NCBI GenBank assembly: GCA_033795365.1
Contig: JARYGU010000008.1
Coordinates: forward strand, 170,586 to 234,585
DNA from: JARYGU01 sp033795365
GTDB taxonomy: Bacteria > Pseudomonadota > Alphaproteobacteria > Rhizobiales > Rhizobiaceae
Direction: 5' to 3'
DNA: 64,000 nt
Below the pieces are notes generated by a model. It had not been told where the DNA came from, made no database searches, and saw only the letters and a program-made list of their open reading frames with translations. Below, one piece after another: positions 8,654-16,479 of the stretch. The stretch's first letter is position 1, and each line of letters begins with the position of its first letter. The translations under genes were made by a program, and so were the position numbers.

Positions 8654-8979
8654 TTGCCGTTCTCCAAGGGCCGTGCCCGGTACAGCATCTCCATGCTGTT
8701 TCAGATTAGATAGTCGCGAAAGCGGCAAAAAACAGTCGCAACGCCGGTTGGGTGCGCGCCTGCGAAGAAATTCTTTCGCAGCGCAAAATTAGACATGCGC
8801 TTTCGGCGGCGCTCTGATATAAATCGCCACGGTCGCCGGTTCGTTCCGTCGGCTGTTCCTTTCTATCTTTCCGCCAGGCCGTCCGGCCGGAATGTCCCGC
8901 ATCTCAGCCAGGAGGAGTGGCTGTCCTGCCTGCGTCCGCCCAGGTCGCCCGAGCGATTCCAATTGCGCAGAGCTGATCC
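8654..8979. other. Intergenic region between divergent lipid kinase and MFS genes
   Basis: These 326 bases hold no credible gene. They must contain both promoters. A palindrome CTGCGAA-N8-TTCGCAG lies at 8760-8781. A strong GGAGGAG at 8911-8917 has no start codon at usable distance. Confidence 0.5.
8760..8781. promoter_or_regulatory. 22-bp palindrome, possible operator
   Basis: Arms CTGCGAA (8760-8766) and TTCGCAG (8775-8781) around an AT-rich centre. It lies about 110 bp upstream of the lipid kinase start and 200 bp upstream of the MFS start. Palindromy alone supports it; no regulator gene is adjacent. Confidence 0.3.
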
Positions 8980-10227
8980 GTGTCCGAAATGACGTTTGCA
9001 AACCCGCCTGCCCTCTCCTCCGGGCAGCCCGCCCTCTCTCCTCTCAGCGTTTCGCTGATCATCCTTGCGCTCGCGGTCGGAAGCTTCGGCATCGGCACCG
9101 GCGAGTTCGCCATCATGGGGCTCCTGCCGGACGTCGCGAAGTCCTTCGGCGTCACCACGGCGCAAGCCGGGCACGTCATCAGCGCCTATGCGCTGGGCGT
9201 CGTCGTCGGAGCGCCGGTGCTTGCGGTCTTCGGCGCCCGTTTTCGCCGCCGCGACCTGCTTCTCGGGCTGATGGCCGTCTTTGCCGCCGGCAATATCGCC
9301 AGCGCCATAGCGCCGACCTTCGAGAGCTTCATTCTGATGCGGTTCCTGACCGGGCTGCCGCACGGCGCCTATTTCGGCGTCGCAGCCCTCGTCGCCGCCT
9401 CGATGGTGCCGATGAACCGGCGCACGCAGGCGGTCGGCAAGGTGATGCTCGGCCTCACGCTCGCGACCCTCATCGGCACGCCGCTTGCCGCCTTCTTCGG
9501 GCAGTTGCTCGACTGGCAGTACATGTTCGCCGCCGTCGGCGTCACCGGCATCCTGACCGTCTTGCTCATCGGCGTCTTCCTGCCGCGCGACAGGGCGCAG
9601 GCAGGCGGCAATGCGCTGACCGAGCTCGGCGCGCTCAGGCGCAAGCAGGTGTGGCTGACGCTCGGCATCGCTGCAACCGGCTTCTGCGGCATGTTCGCGG
9701 TCTTCAGCTACATCTCGCCGATTGTCACCGAGGTCGCAGGCCTGCCGGTTTCGATGGTGCCGGTCGCCATGGCGGTGTTCGGCGCCGGGATGATCGTTGG
9801 CAACATCTTCGGCGCGAAGCTTGCCGACATATCGCTGATGCGCACGATCGGCTGGTCGCTGTTCGCCTATTTCGTGGTTCTCGTCGCGCTTTCGCTGACG
9901 GCGCATATTCCGGCGATGCTACTCCTCTGCTGCTTTCTCATCGGCTGCAGCTTCGTCGTCGGCCCGGCACTGCAGACGCGCCTGATGGACGTTGCCGGCA
10001 ATGCCCAGACGCTTGCCGCAGCGCTCAACCATTCGGCCTTCAACGTCGCCAACGCGCTCGGCGCCTTCCTCGGCGGGCTCGCCATCAGCCATGGCTACGG
10101 CTACGGCTCGATGGGTTTCGTCGGCGCTATCATGGCGGTGGGCGGCATCGCGGTCTTCACGGTTTCGCTTACCCTGCAACGCATCGACGACCGGGCCGGC
10201 CTCGCACCGGGCTGTCCTGCGGAATAG
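8980..10227 (+). CDS. MFS transporter, DHA1/AraJ-like
   Basis: A 415-residue major facilitator with twelve predicted helices. The first helix SLIILALAVGSFGIGTGEFA and the next loop are typical of the YdhP/AraJ/PbuE-like drug or metabolite exporters, and GARFRRRDLLLGL follows as motif A. An in-frame stop at 8974-8976 fixes the start at GTG 8980 or ATG 8989; neither has a strong ribosome-binding site. The gene ends 2 nt before the convergent HxlR regulator. The exported substrate is unknown. Confidence 0.82.
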   Translation: MSEMTFANPPALSSGQPALSPLSVSLIILALAVGSFGIGTGEFAIMGLLPDVAKSFGVTTAQAGHVISAYALGVVVGAPVLAVFGARFRRRDLLLGLMAVFAAGNIASAIAPTFESFILMRFLTGLPHGAYFGVAALVAASMVPMNRRTQAVGKVMLGLTLATLIGTPLAAFFGQLLDWQYMFAAVGVTGILTVLLIGVFLPRDRAQAGGNALTELGALRRKQVWLTLGIAATGFCGMFAVFSYISPIVTEVAGLPVSMVPVAMAVFGAGMIVGNIFGAKLADISLMRTIGWSLFAYFVVLVALSLTAHIPAMLLLCCFLIGCSFVVGPALQTRLMDVAGNAQTLAAALNHSAFNVANALGAFLGGLAISHGYGYGSMGFVGAIMAVGGIAVFTVSLTLQRIDDRAGLAPGCPAE

Positions 10228-10229
10228 CG

Positions 10230-10622
10230 CTACGCTGCGGCGTTCGTCGCGTCTTCCTCGAACGGCCGGATGACATTCCGGCCGTTTTCGCAGATCACGT
10301 TCTCCTTGCCCCATTCGGCGAGCGCCAGGATGATCGGCTCGAGGCTGCGGCCTGCGGCCGTCAGGTCGTATTCGACGCGCGGCGGCACCACCGGATAGAC
10401 GGTACGCGCGATGATGCCCGCCTCCTCCAGCTCGCGAAGCTGCTTCGTCAGCATGCGCTGCGTGACGCTCGGCAGTTTCCGCCGCAACTCGTTGAAGCGC
10501 AGCGTGCCCTCCAGAAGATGATAGAGGATGACGCCCTTCCATTTGCCGTCGAGAAAGGAAAGCGTCGATTCGACCGGGCAGCCGGGGAAATTGCTGGTGA
10601 GCTTGGCACGGGGGCGCGACAT
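10230..10622 (-). CDS. HxlR-family winged-helix transcriptional regulator
   Basis: A 130-residue protein: CPVESTLSFLDGKWKGVILY is the hallmark N-terminal HxlR segment with its conserved cysteine, followed by LRFNELRRKLPSVTQRMLTK (recognition helix) and the wing YPVVPPRVEYDLTAAG. Family members sense redox or electrophile stress and usually control a divergently transcribed oxidoreductase, exactly the arrangement here with a quinone reductase. ATG 10620-10622 is chosen because upstream in-frame codons would cover the divergent promoter. A TGCAC-N14-GTGCA palindrome lies just upstream. Confidence 0.88.
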   Translation of the reverse strand: MSRPRAKLTSNFPGCPVESTLSFLDGKWKGVILYHLLEGTLRFNELRRKLPSVTQRMLTKQLRELEEAGIIARTVYPVVPPRVEYDLTAAGRSLEPIILALAEWGKENVICENGRNVIRPFEEDATNAAA

Positions 10623-10637
10623 GACGGTATCCTTTTG

Positions 10638-10661
10638 TGCACTATATACATAAATTGTGCA
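10638..10661. promoter_or_regulatory. Candidate HxlR operator overlapping the divergent promoter
   Basis: Inverted repeat TGCAC (10638-10642) and GTGCA (10657-10661) around an AT-rich centre that includes TATATA, inside the 100-bp gap between the HxlR gene and the quinone reductase. Position and symmetry fit an autoregulatory operator. Confidence 0.5.
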
Positions 10662-10722
10662 TTCTTGCGCATCCCGACGATAATCCGCATCTAGCTCCCG
10701 TACAACCCGAAAGGAGCACACC

Positions 10723-11736
10723 ATGCGCGCAGTCGCCTACAAGCTTCCCCAACCCATCGCGGCGGAAACGTCGCTCGTCGATGTCGATCTGCCGGTTCCG
10801 GAGCCGAAGGGACACGATCTCCTGGTCGAGATCAGGGCGGTTTCGGTCAATCCGGTCGATACCAAGGTCCGTGCGAACGTCGCTCCCGATTCCGATCAGC
10901 TCAAGGTGCTCGGCTGGGACGCCGCCGGCGTCGTCAAGCTGGTCGGCGAGGAAGTCACGCTGTTCAAGCCCGGCGACGAGGTGTTCTACGCCGGCGTCAT
11001 CAACCGGCCGGGCACCAATGCCGAGTTCCATCTGGTCGACGAGCGCATCGTCGGGCGAAAGCCGGAAACGCTGGATTTCGCCGCTGCCGCCGCCCTGCCG
11101 CTGACGGCGATCACCGCCTGGGAGGCGCTGTTCGACCGGCTGCGGGTCAACGACGCCGTTCCCGGCGCGGCCAATGCCATCCTCATCATCGGCGGCGCCG
11201 GAGGCGTCAGCTCCATCGCCATCCAGCTCGCCAGGACGCTGACCGACCTCACCGTGATCGCCACCGCGTCGCGGCCGGAATCGGCCGATTGGGTGCGCGG
11301 CCTCGGCGCCCACCACGTCGTCAACCACTCCGAACCGCTTGCCCCGCAAGTCGCGGCGCTCGGTATCGGCGCCCCCGCCTTCGTGTTTTCGACCACCAAT
11401 ACGGACAGCCACCTGTCTTCGATCGTCGAGCTCATCGCACCGCAGGGCCGCTTCGCGCTGATCGACGATCCGAAGGTGCTCGACATCATGCCGTTCAAGC
11501 GCAAGGCGATCTCGGTTCACTGGGAGCTGATGTTCACCCGGCCCCTCTTCGCCACGCCCGACATGATCGAGCAGCACAAGCTCCTGAACGAGATTTCCCG
11601 TCTCGTGGACGAAGGAACGATCCGCACAACGCTCGCCGAAACGATCGGTCCGATCAACGCCGCCAATCTCAAGAAGGCGCATGCGATGGTCGAAAGCGGA
11701 CGAACCAAGGGAAAGCTGGTTCTGGAAGGCTTCTGA
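10723..11736 (+). CDS. Zinc-type alcohol dehydrogenase-like / NADPH:quinone reductase family protein
   Basis: A 337-residue MDR-superfamily oxidoreductase. The GroES-like N-terminal domain includes VNPVDTKVR and GWDAAGVV, then the Rossmann segment IIGGAGGVSSIAIQLA, and the C-terminal IGPINAANLKKAHAMVESG. The zinc-ligand cysteines of classical ADHs are absent, so it belongs to the zinc-free quinone reductase (QOR/ZADH) branch that reduces quinones or alkenals with NADPH in the cytoplasm. An AAAGGAG ribosome-binding site precedes ATG 10723. Divergent HxlR control and the downstream DoxX gene suggest an inducible redox-stress unit. Confidence 0.87.
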   Translation: MRAVAYKLPQPIAAETSLVDVDLPVPEPKGHDLLVEIRAVSVNPVDTKVRANVAPDSDQLKVLGWDAAGVVKLVGEEVTLFKPGDEVFYAGVINRPGTNAEFHLVDERIVGRKPETLDFAAAAALPLTAITAWEALFDRLRVNDAVPGAANAILIIGGAGGVSSIAIQLARTLTDLTVIATASRPESADWVRGLGAHHVVNHSEPLAPQVAALGIGAPAFVFSTTNTDSHLSSIVELIAPQGRFALIDDPKVLDIMPFKRKAISVHWELMFTRPLFATPDMIEQHKLLNEISRLVDEGTIRTTLAETIGPINAANLKKAHAMVESGRTKGKLVLEGF

Positions 11737-11858
11737 TATCCGGCGTCCGGAGCTTTGCCAGCGTCGAATCGACGCGCGGCGGCGCGACGTCTAGCTTCGC
11801 GCAACCGGGACCTGCGAGAAACCGGGGCGCATACAACCTCGGTTTCCCGGAGCCTCTC

Positions 11859-12269
11859 ATGTCATCCTTCATCGAAGCCATCCTTTCTTCCCGCTGGTTC
11901 GGAACTTTCGCCCGGATCGTGCTGACCTTCATGTTCTGGGCGAGCGGCCTTGCCAAGCTGATCGACTTCAACGGCGGCGTCGCCGAAATGGCGCATTTCG
12001 GGCTCGAGCCGGCGCCGGTCTTCAACATCATCACGATCATCACACAGCTCGGCGCCTCGGCGCTCATCATCGCCAATCGCTGGACCTGGATCGGCGCCGG
12101 CGCGCTCGCAGTCTTCACCGCGCTGACCATTCCGATCTCGCACGCCTTCTGGACCATGGAGGAACCGATCAGGACGATCGAATTCTACGTCGTCATGGAG
12201 CACATCACCGTCATCGGCGCGCTCATGGTTGTCGCGTGGAAAACGGCGCCCGCCAGGGCTTCCGCCTGA
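11859..12269 (+). CDS. DoxX family membrane protein
   Basis: A 136-residue protein with four hydrophobic helices: FARIVLTFMFWASGLAKLID, then PVFNIITIITQLGASALIIA, WIGAGALAVFTALTIPI and VVMEHITVIGALMVVAW. Length and the helix-1 SGLAKL signature match the DoxX/DoxD-like family, whose members associate with quinone- or thiol-linked redox enzymes. ATG 11859 has a GGAG about 8 nt upstream; an open frame further left runs inside the quinone reductase gene. About 120 nt separate it from that gene, and the bidirectional terminator at 12316 ends the unit. Confidence 0.82.
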   Translation: MSSFIEAILSSRWFGTFARIVLTFMFWASGLAKLIDFNGGVAEMAHFGLEPAPVFNIITIITQLGASALIIANRWTWIGAGALAVFTALTIPISHAFWTMEEPIRTIEFYVVMEHITVIGALMVVAWKTAPARASA

Positions 12270-12315
12270 CGCTCTTCCGAGGCCTGATCGAACGGATAAG
12301 CCGCGCATGAACGGC

Positions 12316-12345
12316 AAACGCCCGCAACCGGAGTTGCGGGCGTTT
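12316..12345. terminator. Bidirectional rho-independent terminator
   Basis: AAACGCCCGCAAC, 4-nt loop, GTTGCGGGCGTTT: a perfect 13-bp stem with A-run and T-run on opposite flanks, so it works in both directions. It separates the convergent doxX-like gene and ABC permease. Confidence 0.9.
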
Positions 12346-12376
12346 TCATGCGGGAAAGACGGAAGCCGCGGGGCGC

Positions 12377-13264
12377 TTATCCGTGAATGACCTCGCGGTG
12401 GCGCTGCAGGCGCTTGCCGTAGGCCTGGCTGACGCGGTCGAAGATGATGGCGATGCCGACGATGGCGAGGCCGTTGAAGATGCCGAGCGTGAAATACTGG
12501 TTGGCGATCGCCTTCAGCACCGGCTGGCCGAGGCCCTGCACGCCGATCATCGAGGCGATGACCACCATGGCGAGCGCCATCATGATCGTCTGGTTGATGC
12601 CCGCCATGATGGTGGGCAGCGCCAGCGGCATCTGCACGTTCTTCAGCTTCTGCCAGCTTGACGAGCCGAAGGCGTCGGCGGCTTCCAGCACGTCCTTGTC
12701 GACCAGCCGGATGCCGAGATTGGTAAGCCTTATCATCGGCGGGATCGCATAGATGACGACGGCGATCAGCCCCGGCACCTTGCCGATGCCGAGCAGCATG
12801 ACGACCGGAATAAGATAGACGAAACTCGGCATCGTCTGCATGACGTCGAGGATCGGATTGATGGCGTTCTGCAGCCGGTCGGAGCGCGACATGGCGATGC
12901 CGATGGGAATGCCGACCGCGATCGACAGGACAGTACAGACGAAGATCATCGAGATCGTCTTCATCGTGTCGTCCCACATGTCGAAATAGCCGATGAGCAG
13001 GAGCGTGACGACGCTGCCGGCAACGATCTTCCAGTTGCGGCTGGCGAACCAGGCGATGAGCGCGATCAGGATCAGGATGATCGGCCACGGCGTGCGCGTC
13101 ATGAAACGCTCGGAGTGGATGAGGAAGAACTGCAGCGGCTGGAAGAAATCCTCGATCGAGCCGCCGTAGGCCCGCGTGAAAGCCCTGAAGCCCTCGTCGA
13201 TCGCCTTCTTCAGATCGCGCAGCATTCCGCTATCCATATGCGGAAACCGTGTTAGCCATTCCAT
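12377..13264 (-). CDS. ABC transporter permease, glycine betaine/choline/proline type (ProW/ChoW-like)
   Basis: A 295-residue inner-membrane subunit with about six helices and the BPD_transp_1 core: PSFVYLIPVVMLLGIGKVPG, then the EAA loop EAADAFGSSSWQKLKNVQMP that contacts the ATPase. The arrangement matches ProW/ChoW/HutW quaternary-amine and amino acid importers. ATG 13262-13264 (MEWLTRF) is preferred over in-frame upstream codons that lie in the intergenic hairpin region. It follows its binding-protein gene, but no ATP-binding gene follows: the terminator at 12316 and a doxX-like gene come next. The ATPase must be elsewhere or missing. Confidence 0.87.
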   Translation of the reverse strand: MEWLTRFPHMDSGMLRDLKKAIDEGFRAFTRAYGGSIEDFFQPLQFFLIHSERFMTRTPWPIILILIALIAWFASRNWKIVAGSVVTLLLIGYFDMWDDTMKTISMIFVCTVLSIAVGIPIGIAMSRSDRLQNAINPILDVMQTMPSFVYLIPVVMLLGIGKVPGLIAVVIYAIPPMIRLTNLGIRLVDKDVLEAADAFGSSSWQKLKNVQMPLALPTIMAGINQTIMMALAMVVIASMIGVQGLGQPVLKAIANQYFTLGIFNGLAIVGIAIIFDRVSQAYGKRLQRHREVIHG

Positions 13265-13287
13265 TGCGTTCCCCTTTTCTTTTAACT

Positions 13288-13304
13288 GCCCCTCGAACCG
13301 GGGC
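13288..13304 (-). promoter_or_regulatory. Intercistronic hairpin upstream of ABC permease
   Basis: GCCCC (13288-13292) and GGGGC (13300-13304) form a short stable stem just upstream of the permease ribosome-binding region. With the larger hairpin at 13321 it may hold back or process the transcript. Confidence 0.4.
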
Positions 13305-13320
13305 GGACGGCACAAAACCA

Positions 13321-13352
13321 AATGGCGGCACGAACCGAGCCGCGCCGCCATT
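13321..13352 (-). promoter_or_regulatory. Stem-loop between binding protein and permease genes
   Basis: AATGGCGGC (13321-13329) pairs with GCCGCCATT (13344-13352). In the direction of transcription the stem starts 17 nt after the binding-protein stop and is followed by TGGTTTTG. Such hairpins commonly protect the binding-protein mRNA or partly terminate it, giving more binding protein than permease. Confidence 0.6.
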
Positions 13353-13369
13353 CTTCGGTTGCTGCCGGA

Positions 13370-14368
13370 TCAGAGCGCGGCTTTGATCTTCTCTGCGGCT
13401 TCCGGGGAAACCCACTTGATCCACAGGTCTTCGTTTTCCTCGAGGAAGTGTTGCGCGCCGTCGTCGCCGCTCGCCTGGTTGTCGGTCATCCAGGCCATCA
13501 GCTTGTTGACGGTATCGTTGCTCCAGGAGCGCTTGTTGAGATAGTCCATGACCTCGGCACCGGCGCGCTCGGCGAAGGGCTTGGTGACGAGCGTCTGGAC
13601 CGTGTCCTTCGGCCAGTCGTTCGGCTTCGGATCGGGGCAATCGGCAACCGTGTTGCAGCGCTTCCATTCGGCGGCGTCGTAGGGGACGCCGTGTTCCAGC
13701 TTCACCATCTCGTATTTGCCGAGAAGCGCGGTCGGAGCCCAGTAGTAGCCGGCCCAGCCCTGCTTCTGCTCGTAGGCCTTGGCGATGGAGCCGTCGAGAC
13801 CGGCCGCCGAGCCGGTGTCTACCAGCGTGAAGTTCGCCTTTTCGGCCTCATAGGCCCTGTAGAGCTGCGTCGTGGCGAGCGTGCCGCCCCAGCCCTGCGG
13901 ACCGTTGTGGATCGCGCCCTTGCTGGAATCCTCCGGATCGGGGAAGAGCTCGGGATGCTTCAGAACGTCCTGGATGGTTTTGATCTCGGGATTGGCGTCG
14001 GCGATGTATTTGGGGATCCACCAGCCCTGCACCGCACCGTCGGAGAGCGCCACAGCCGCACCGACGAGCTTGCCTTCCTCCAGGCCGCGGGTGACCACGT
14101 CCGGCAGCAGGTCGACCCAGCCTTCCGGCGCAAGGTCGGGCTGGCCCTTTTCGACCATCGAGGTGATGGTCGGCACGGTGTCGCCGACGATGATTTCGGC
14201 GTTGCAGCCATAGCCTTCGTTCAGGATGAACTTGTCGAGGCTCGCCAGAACCTCGGCGCTCTGCCAGTTCATGCTGGCGATCGTGACGTCGCCGCACTCC
14301 GCAGACGCTGCAGAGCCCATGGCGAAAAAGCCGACGGCCAGACATGTCGATGCAAGAAGATGTTTCAT
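13370..14368 (-). CDS. Periplasmic substrate-binding protein, glycine betaine/choline type (OpuAC family)
   Basis: A 332-residue exported protein: signal peptide MKHLLASTCLAVGFFAMGSA with cleavage near SAASA-ECGD. The mature part begins DVTIASMNWQSAEVLASLD and contains PEGWVDLLPD, QGWWIPKYIAD and GWAGYYWAP, the aromatic-rich pattern of OpuAC/ProX/ChoX/HutX binding proteins that cage quaternary amines or amino acids with tryptophans. ATG 14366-14368 follows AAGGGAACG. The permease is downstream after a stem-loop. The precise ligand (choline, betaine, proline, histidine) is not decided by the sequence. Confidence 0.87.
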   Translation of the reverse strand: MKHLLASTCLAVGFFAMGSAASAECGDVTIASMNWQSAEVLASLDKFILNEGYGCNAEIIVGDTVPTITSMVEKGQPDLAPEGWVDLLPDVVTRGLEEGKLVGAAVALSDGAVQGWWIPKYIADANPEIKTIQDVLKHPELFPDPEDSSKGAIHNGPQGWGGTLATTQLYRAYEAEKANFTLVDTGSAAGLDGSIAKAYEQKQGWAGYYWAPTALLGKYEMVKLEHGVPYDAAEWKRCNTVADCPDPKPNDWPKDTVQTLVTKPFAERAGAEVMDYLNKRSWSNDTVNKLMAWMTDNQASGDDGAQHFLEENEDLWIKWVSPEAAEKIKAAL

Positions 14369-14709
14369 GTACGTTCCCTTTTGACCCGGCGGTGTTATTG
14401 CGCCCACATTATCCCGGCCGCACCGCCGCAGCCGGCCCTGTGATCGTTGGTGGATCGTATCATAACAGCCCGTTCCGGTCCGTCATCTCCCGCGATGCCA
14501 CTTTGTCGAGTTTTGCAGGTGCGGGTTCGAATGCCGCTCCGATTGCGTCCGCAATTGCTCTCGTTGCGTCATCGGCACATCAATCCGCGGCCAGGGTCAA
14601 AACTCCAGTCGTGCAGGCGCCGTCACGCCGGCCGGAACCGCCAATGTCATGGTACAATTCAGGATTTCAAAGATTGCGAAAGGCGTGGAAGGCGCGGATG
14701 CCGCCCGCG
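14369..14709. other. Intergenic region upstream of the ABC binding-protein gene
   Basis: These 341 bases hold the promoter region of the binding-protein gene and the downstream region of the L,D-transpeptidase. I see no gene, RNA gene or convincing terminator. Open frames running through it on both strands lack conserved features. Confidence 0.45.
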
Positions 14710-15327
14710 TCAGGCTGCCTGTATCACGACGACGCGATCGCCGACCTTGACCCGGTCGTAGAGATCGATGACATCGTGATTGAGCATGCGGATGCAGCCG
14801 CTCGACATCGCGTGGCCGATCGATTGCGGCTGGTTGGTGCCGTGGATGCGGAACATCGTATCGTTGCCGCCGCGATAGAGATAGATCGCCCGGGCGCCGA
14901 GGGGGTTGTTGAGGCCGCCTTCCAGACCGCCGGCATAGCGCCGGTTGCGCGGATCGCGGCGGATCATGTTCTGGGTCGGCGTCCAGCTCGGCCATTCGGC
15001 CTTGCGCCCGATATAGGCGCTGCCTGCAAGCGCCAGCCCGGCGCGGCCGACGCCCACGCCGTAACGCATCGCACGCCCCTCGCCCAGCACGTAGAAAAGA
15101 CGGCGGGCGGGCGTATCGACAACGACCGTTCCGGGCGCATAATCCGTCTCGTAGGCGACTTCCTGGCGGCGCAGCTCCGGTTTGATCTTTTCCAGCGGAA
15201 TGGCTGCAAGCGGGAATTTCTCGTCGGGCTGGGCGGCATAATTGAGCCGGTGATTGGGGCCGCTCGTCGCGCAGCCGGCAAGCATCGCAGTCATGCCCAA
15301 AAGCAGGCCACGGCGGGAAATCGTCAT
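14710..15327 (-). CDS. L,D-transpeptidase (YkuD) lipoprotein
   Basis: A 205-residue envelope protein. The N-terminus MTISRRGLLLG has a twin-arginine-like start and runs into a lipobox LAGC with Cys19, so it is probably a Tat- or Sec-exported lipoprotein. The YkuD catalytic motif is complete: His162 in IHGTNQP and SSGCIRM with nucleophile Cys178. Such enzymes make 3-3 crosslinks in peptidoglycan or attach proteins to it, which is prominent in Rhizobiales. ATG 15325-15327 follows AAGGACA; the frame is open further upstream, but only this start gives a signal sequence. Confidence 0.9.
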   Translation of the reverse strand: MTISRRGLLLGMTAMLAGCATSGPNHRLNYAAQPDEKFPLAAIPLEKIKPELRRQEVAYETDYAPGTVVVDTPARRLFYVLGEGRAMRYGVGVGRAGLALAGSAYIGRKAEWPSWTPTQNMIRRDPRNRRYAGGLEGGLNNPLGARAIYLYRGGNDTMFRIHGTNQPQSIGHAMSSGCIRMLNHDVIDLYDRVKVGDRVVVIQAA

Positions 15328-15489
15328 GAAAATATGTCCTTGATCCGGTCGCTTAATGACAGGCAAATTAAGGAAATTATGGTTAATGCCCGGTAAACGC
15401 GACGTGACGGGAAGATGGCTGTTCGCGGTGAGGCTTCGCGCTATTATCCCGGCTGGTAAAACGCTGAAGACCACCTGAGGAACATACGC

Positions 15490-16362
15490 ATGAACGCCGA
15501 GGCCGGACGACGCGACTGGAACGTGAGCCCCCTGCCGCTCAACCACCGCTCCTTTTCCTGGGCGACCGGCACATTCGAAACGGCGCGGCGCCCCTACACC
15601 GCGTCGGTGGAGGGGGTCATAGCGGTGGCGAACCACACGCTGATGGTCACGCTCAAGGGCGGTGCACGGCGGCACGAATTCGTGACGACCGGCGGCACGC
15701 GCTATGCGGGTAGCGACAGGGCAGGCACCGCCTCCTTCCTGCCGGCGGGCTGCGAACGGCGCCTCAACCTGCAGGACGTCGCCTGGGAGTGGGCATCGAT
15801 CGCCCTGCCCCCGTCCGTTGCCGATCTCGGCGGCGTCGGCGCCTTCGGCGGCAATGCCGACCCGTTTCTCTTCGGCATGCTCATGGAACTGGAGCGCCTG
15901 TTCAGCGCGGACGGTGCGCTCGACCCCTCCTATTGCGAGACGATGACGCTCGCGCTCGTCAGCTATCTGAGGCAGCGCTACGTCCGCGTGCCGGAGCCGG
16001 TGGGACCGTCCCTGCGCCTGACCGCCAGGGATATCAGGCGCGTGGACGACTTCATCGAATCCCGTCTCGCCAGCGGCCTGCGCATTGCGGATCTGGCGGC
16101 GCTGGTCGGCTGTTCAGAGGGGCACTTCCATCGCGCCTTCCGCGCAACGACCGGCAGCACGCCGCTGCAACGCATCAACCAGGCGCGCGTCTCGCGGGCG
16201 CGCCTGCTCCTTTCCGACCGGACGGCCTCGATCGTCGACATCGCCGCCGCCGTCGGCTTTGCCAATCCCAGCCATTTTGCCCGCGTCTTCCGTGAATTCA
16301 TCGGGGTCAACCCGGACGACTATCGGCGCAAGGCGGGCCTCGGTCCGCAAACGGCCGATTGA
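15490..16362 (+). CDS. AraC family transcriptional regulator
   Basis: A 290-residue regulator with an N-terminal effector/oligomerisation part and a C-terminal double helix-turn-helix. The DNA-binding domain covers about residues 185-285: LRIADLAALVGCSEGHFHRA (first HTH) and IVDIAAAVGFANPSHFARVF followed by FREFIGVNPDDYRR, the classic AraC signature. TGAGGAA precedes ATG 15490. It reads in the same direction as the aldo/keto reductase and SUMF1 genes downstream and is the likely local regulator; the inducer is unknown. Confidence 0.87.
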   Translation: MNAEAGRRDWNVSPLPLNHRSFSWATGTFETARRPYTASVEGVIAVANHTLMVTLKGGARRHEFVTTGGTRYAGSDRAGTASFLPAGCERRLNLQDVAWEWASIALPPSVADLGGVGAFGGNADPFLFGMLMELERLFSADGALDPSYCETMTLALVSYLRQRYVRVPEPVGPSLRLTARDIRRVDDFIESRLASGLRIADLAALVGCSEGHFHRAFRATTGSTPLQRINQARVSRARLLLSDRTASIVDIAAAVGFANPSHFARVFREFIGVNPDDYRRKAGLGPQTAD

Positions 16363-16479
16363 AGATCAGGATCGTGGCTGCATGCGAGGAACGAGCGCGC
16401 GGCTGCGCGCAAGAGGCCGTAAGACACCGGCATGACGATCGCCCGACCGCCGGGCTTCATCGCGTCCAAGGAGTTCCTC

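Noticed and set aside
8905..8978. Possible leader peptide after the strong GGAGGAG before the MFS gene
   Set aside because: The only GTG is 1 nt from the ribosome-binding site and no other start codon is at a usable distance.
14500..14560. Sequence GGTTCGAATGCC resembling a tRNA T-arm
   Set aside because: No matching acceptor stem, D-arm or anticodon arm could be placed around it.
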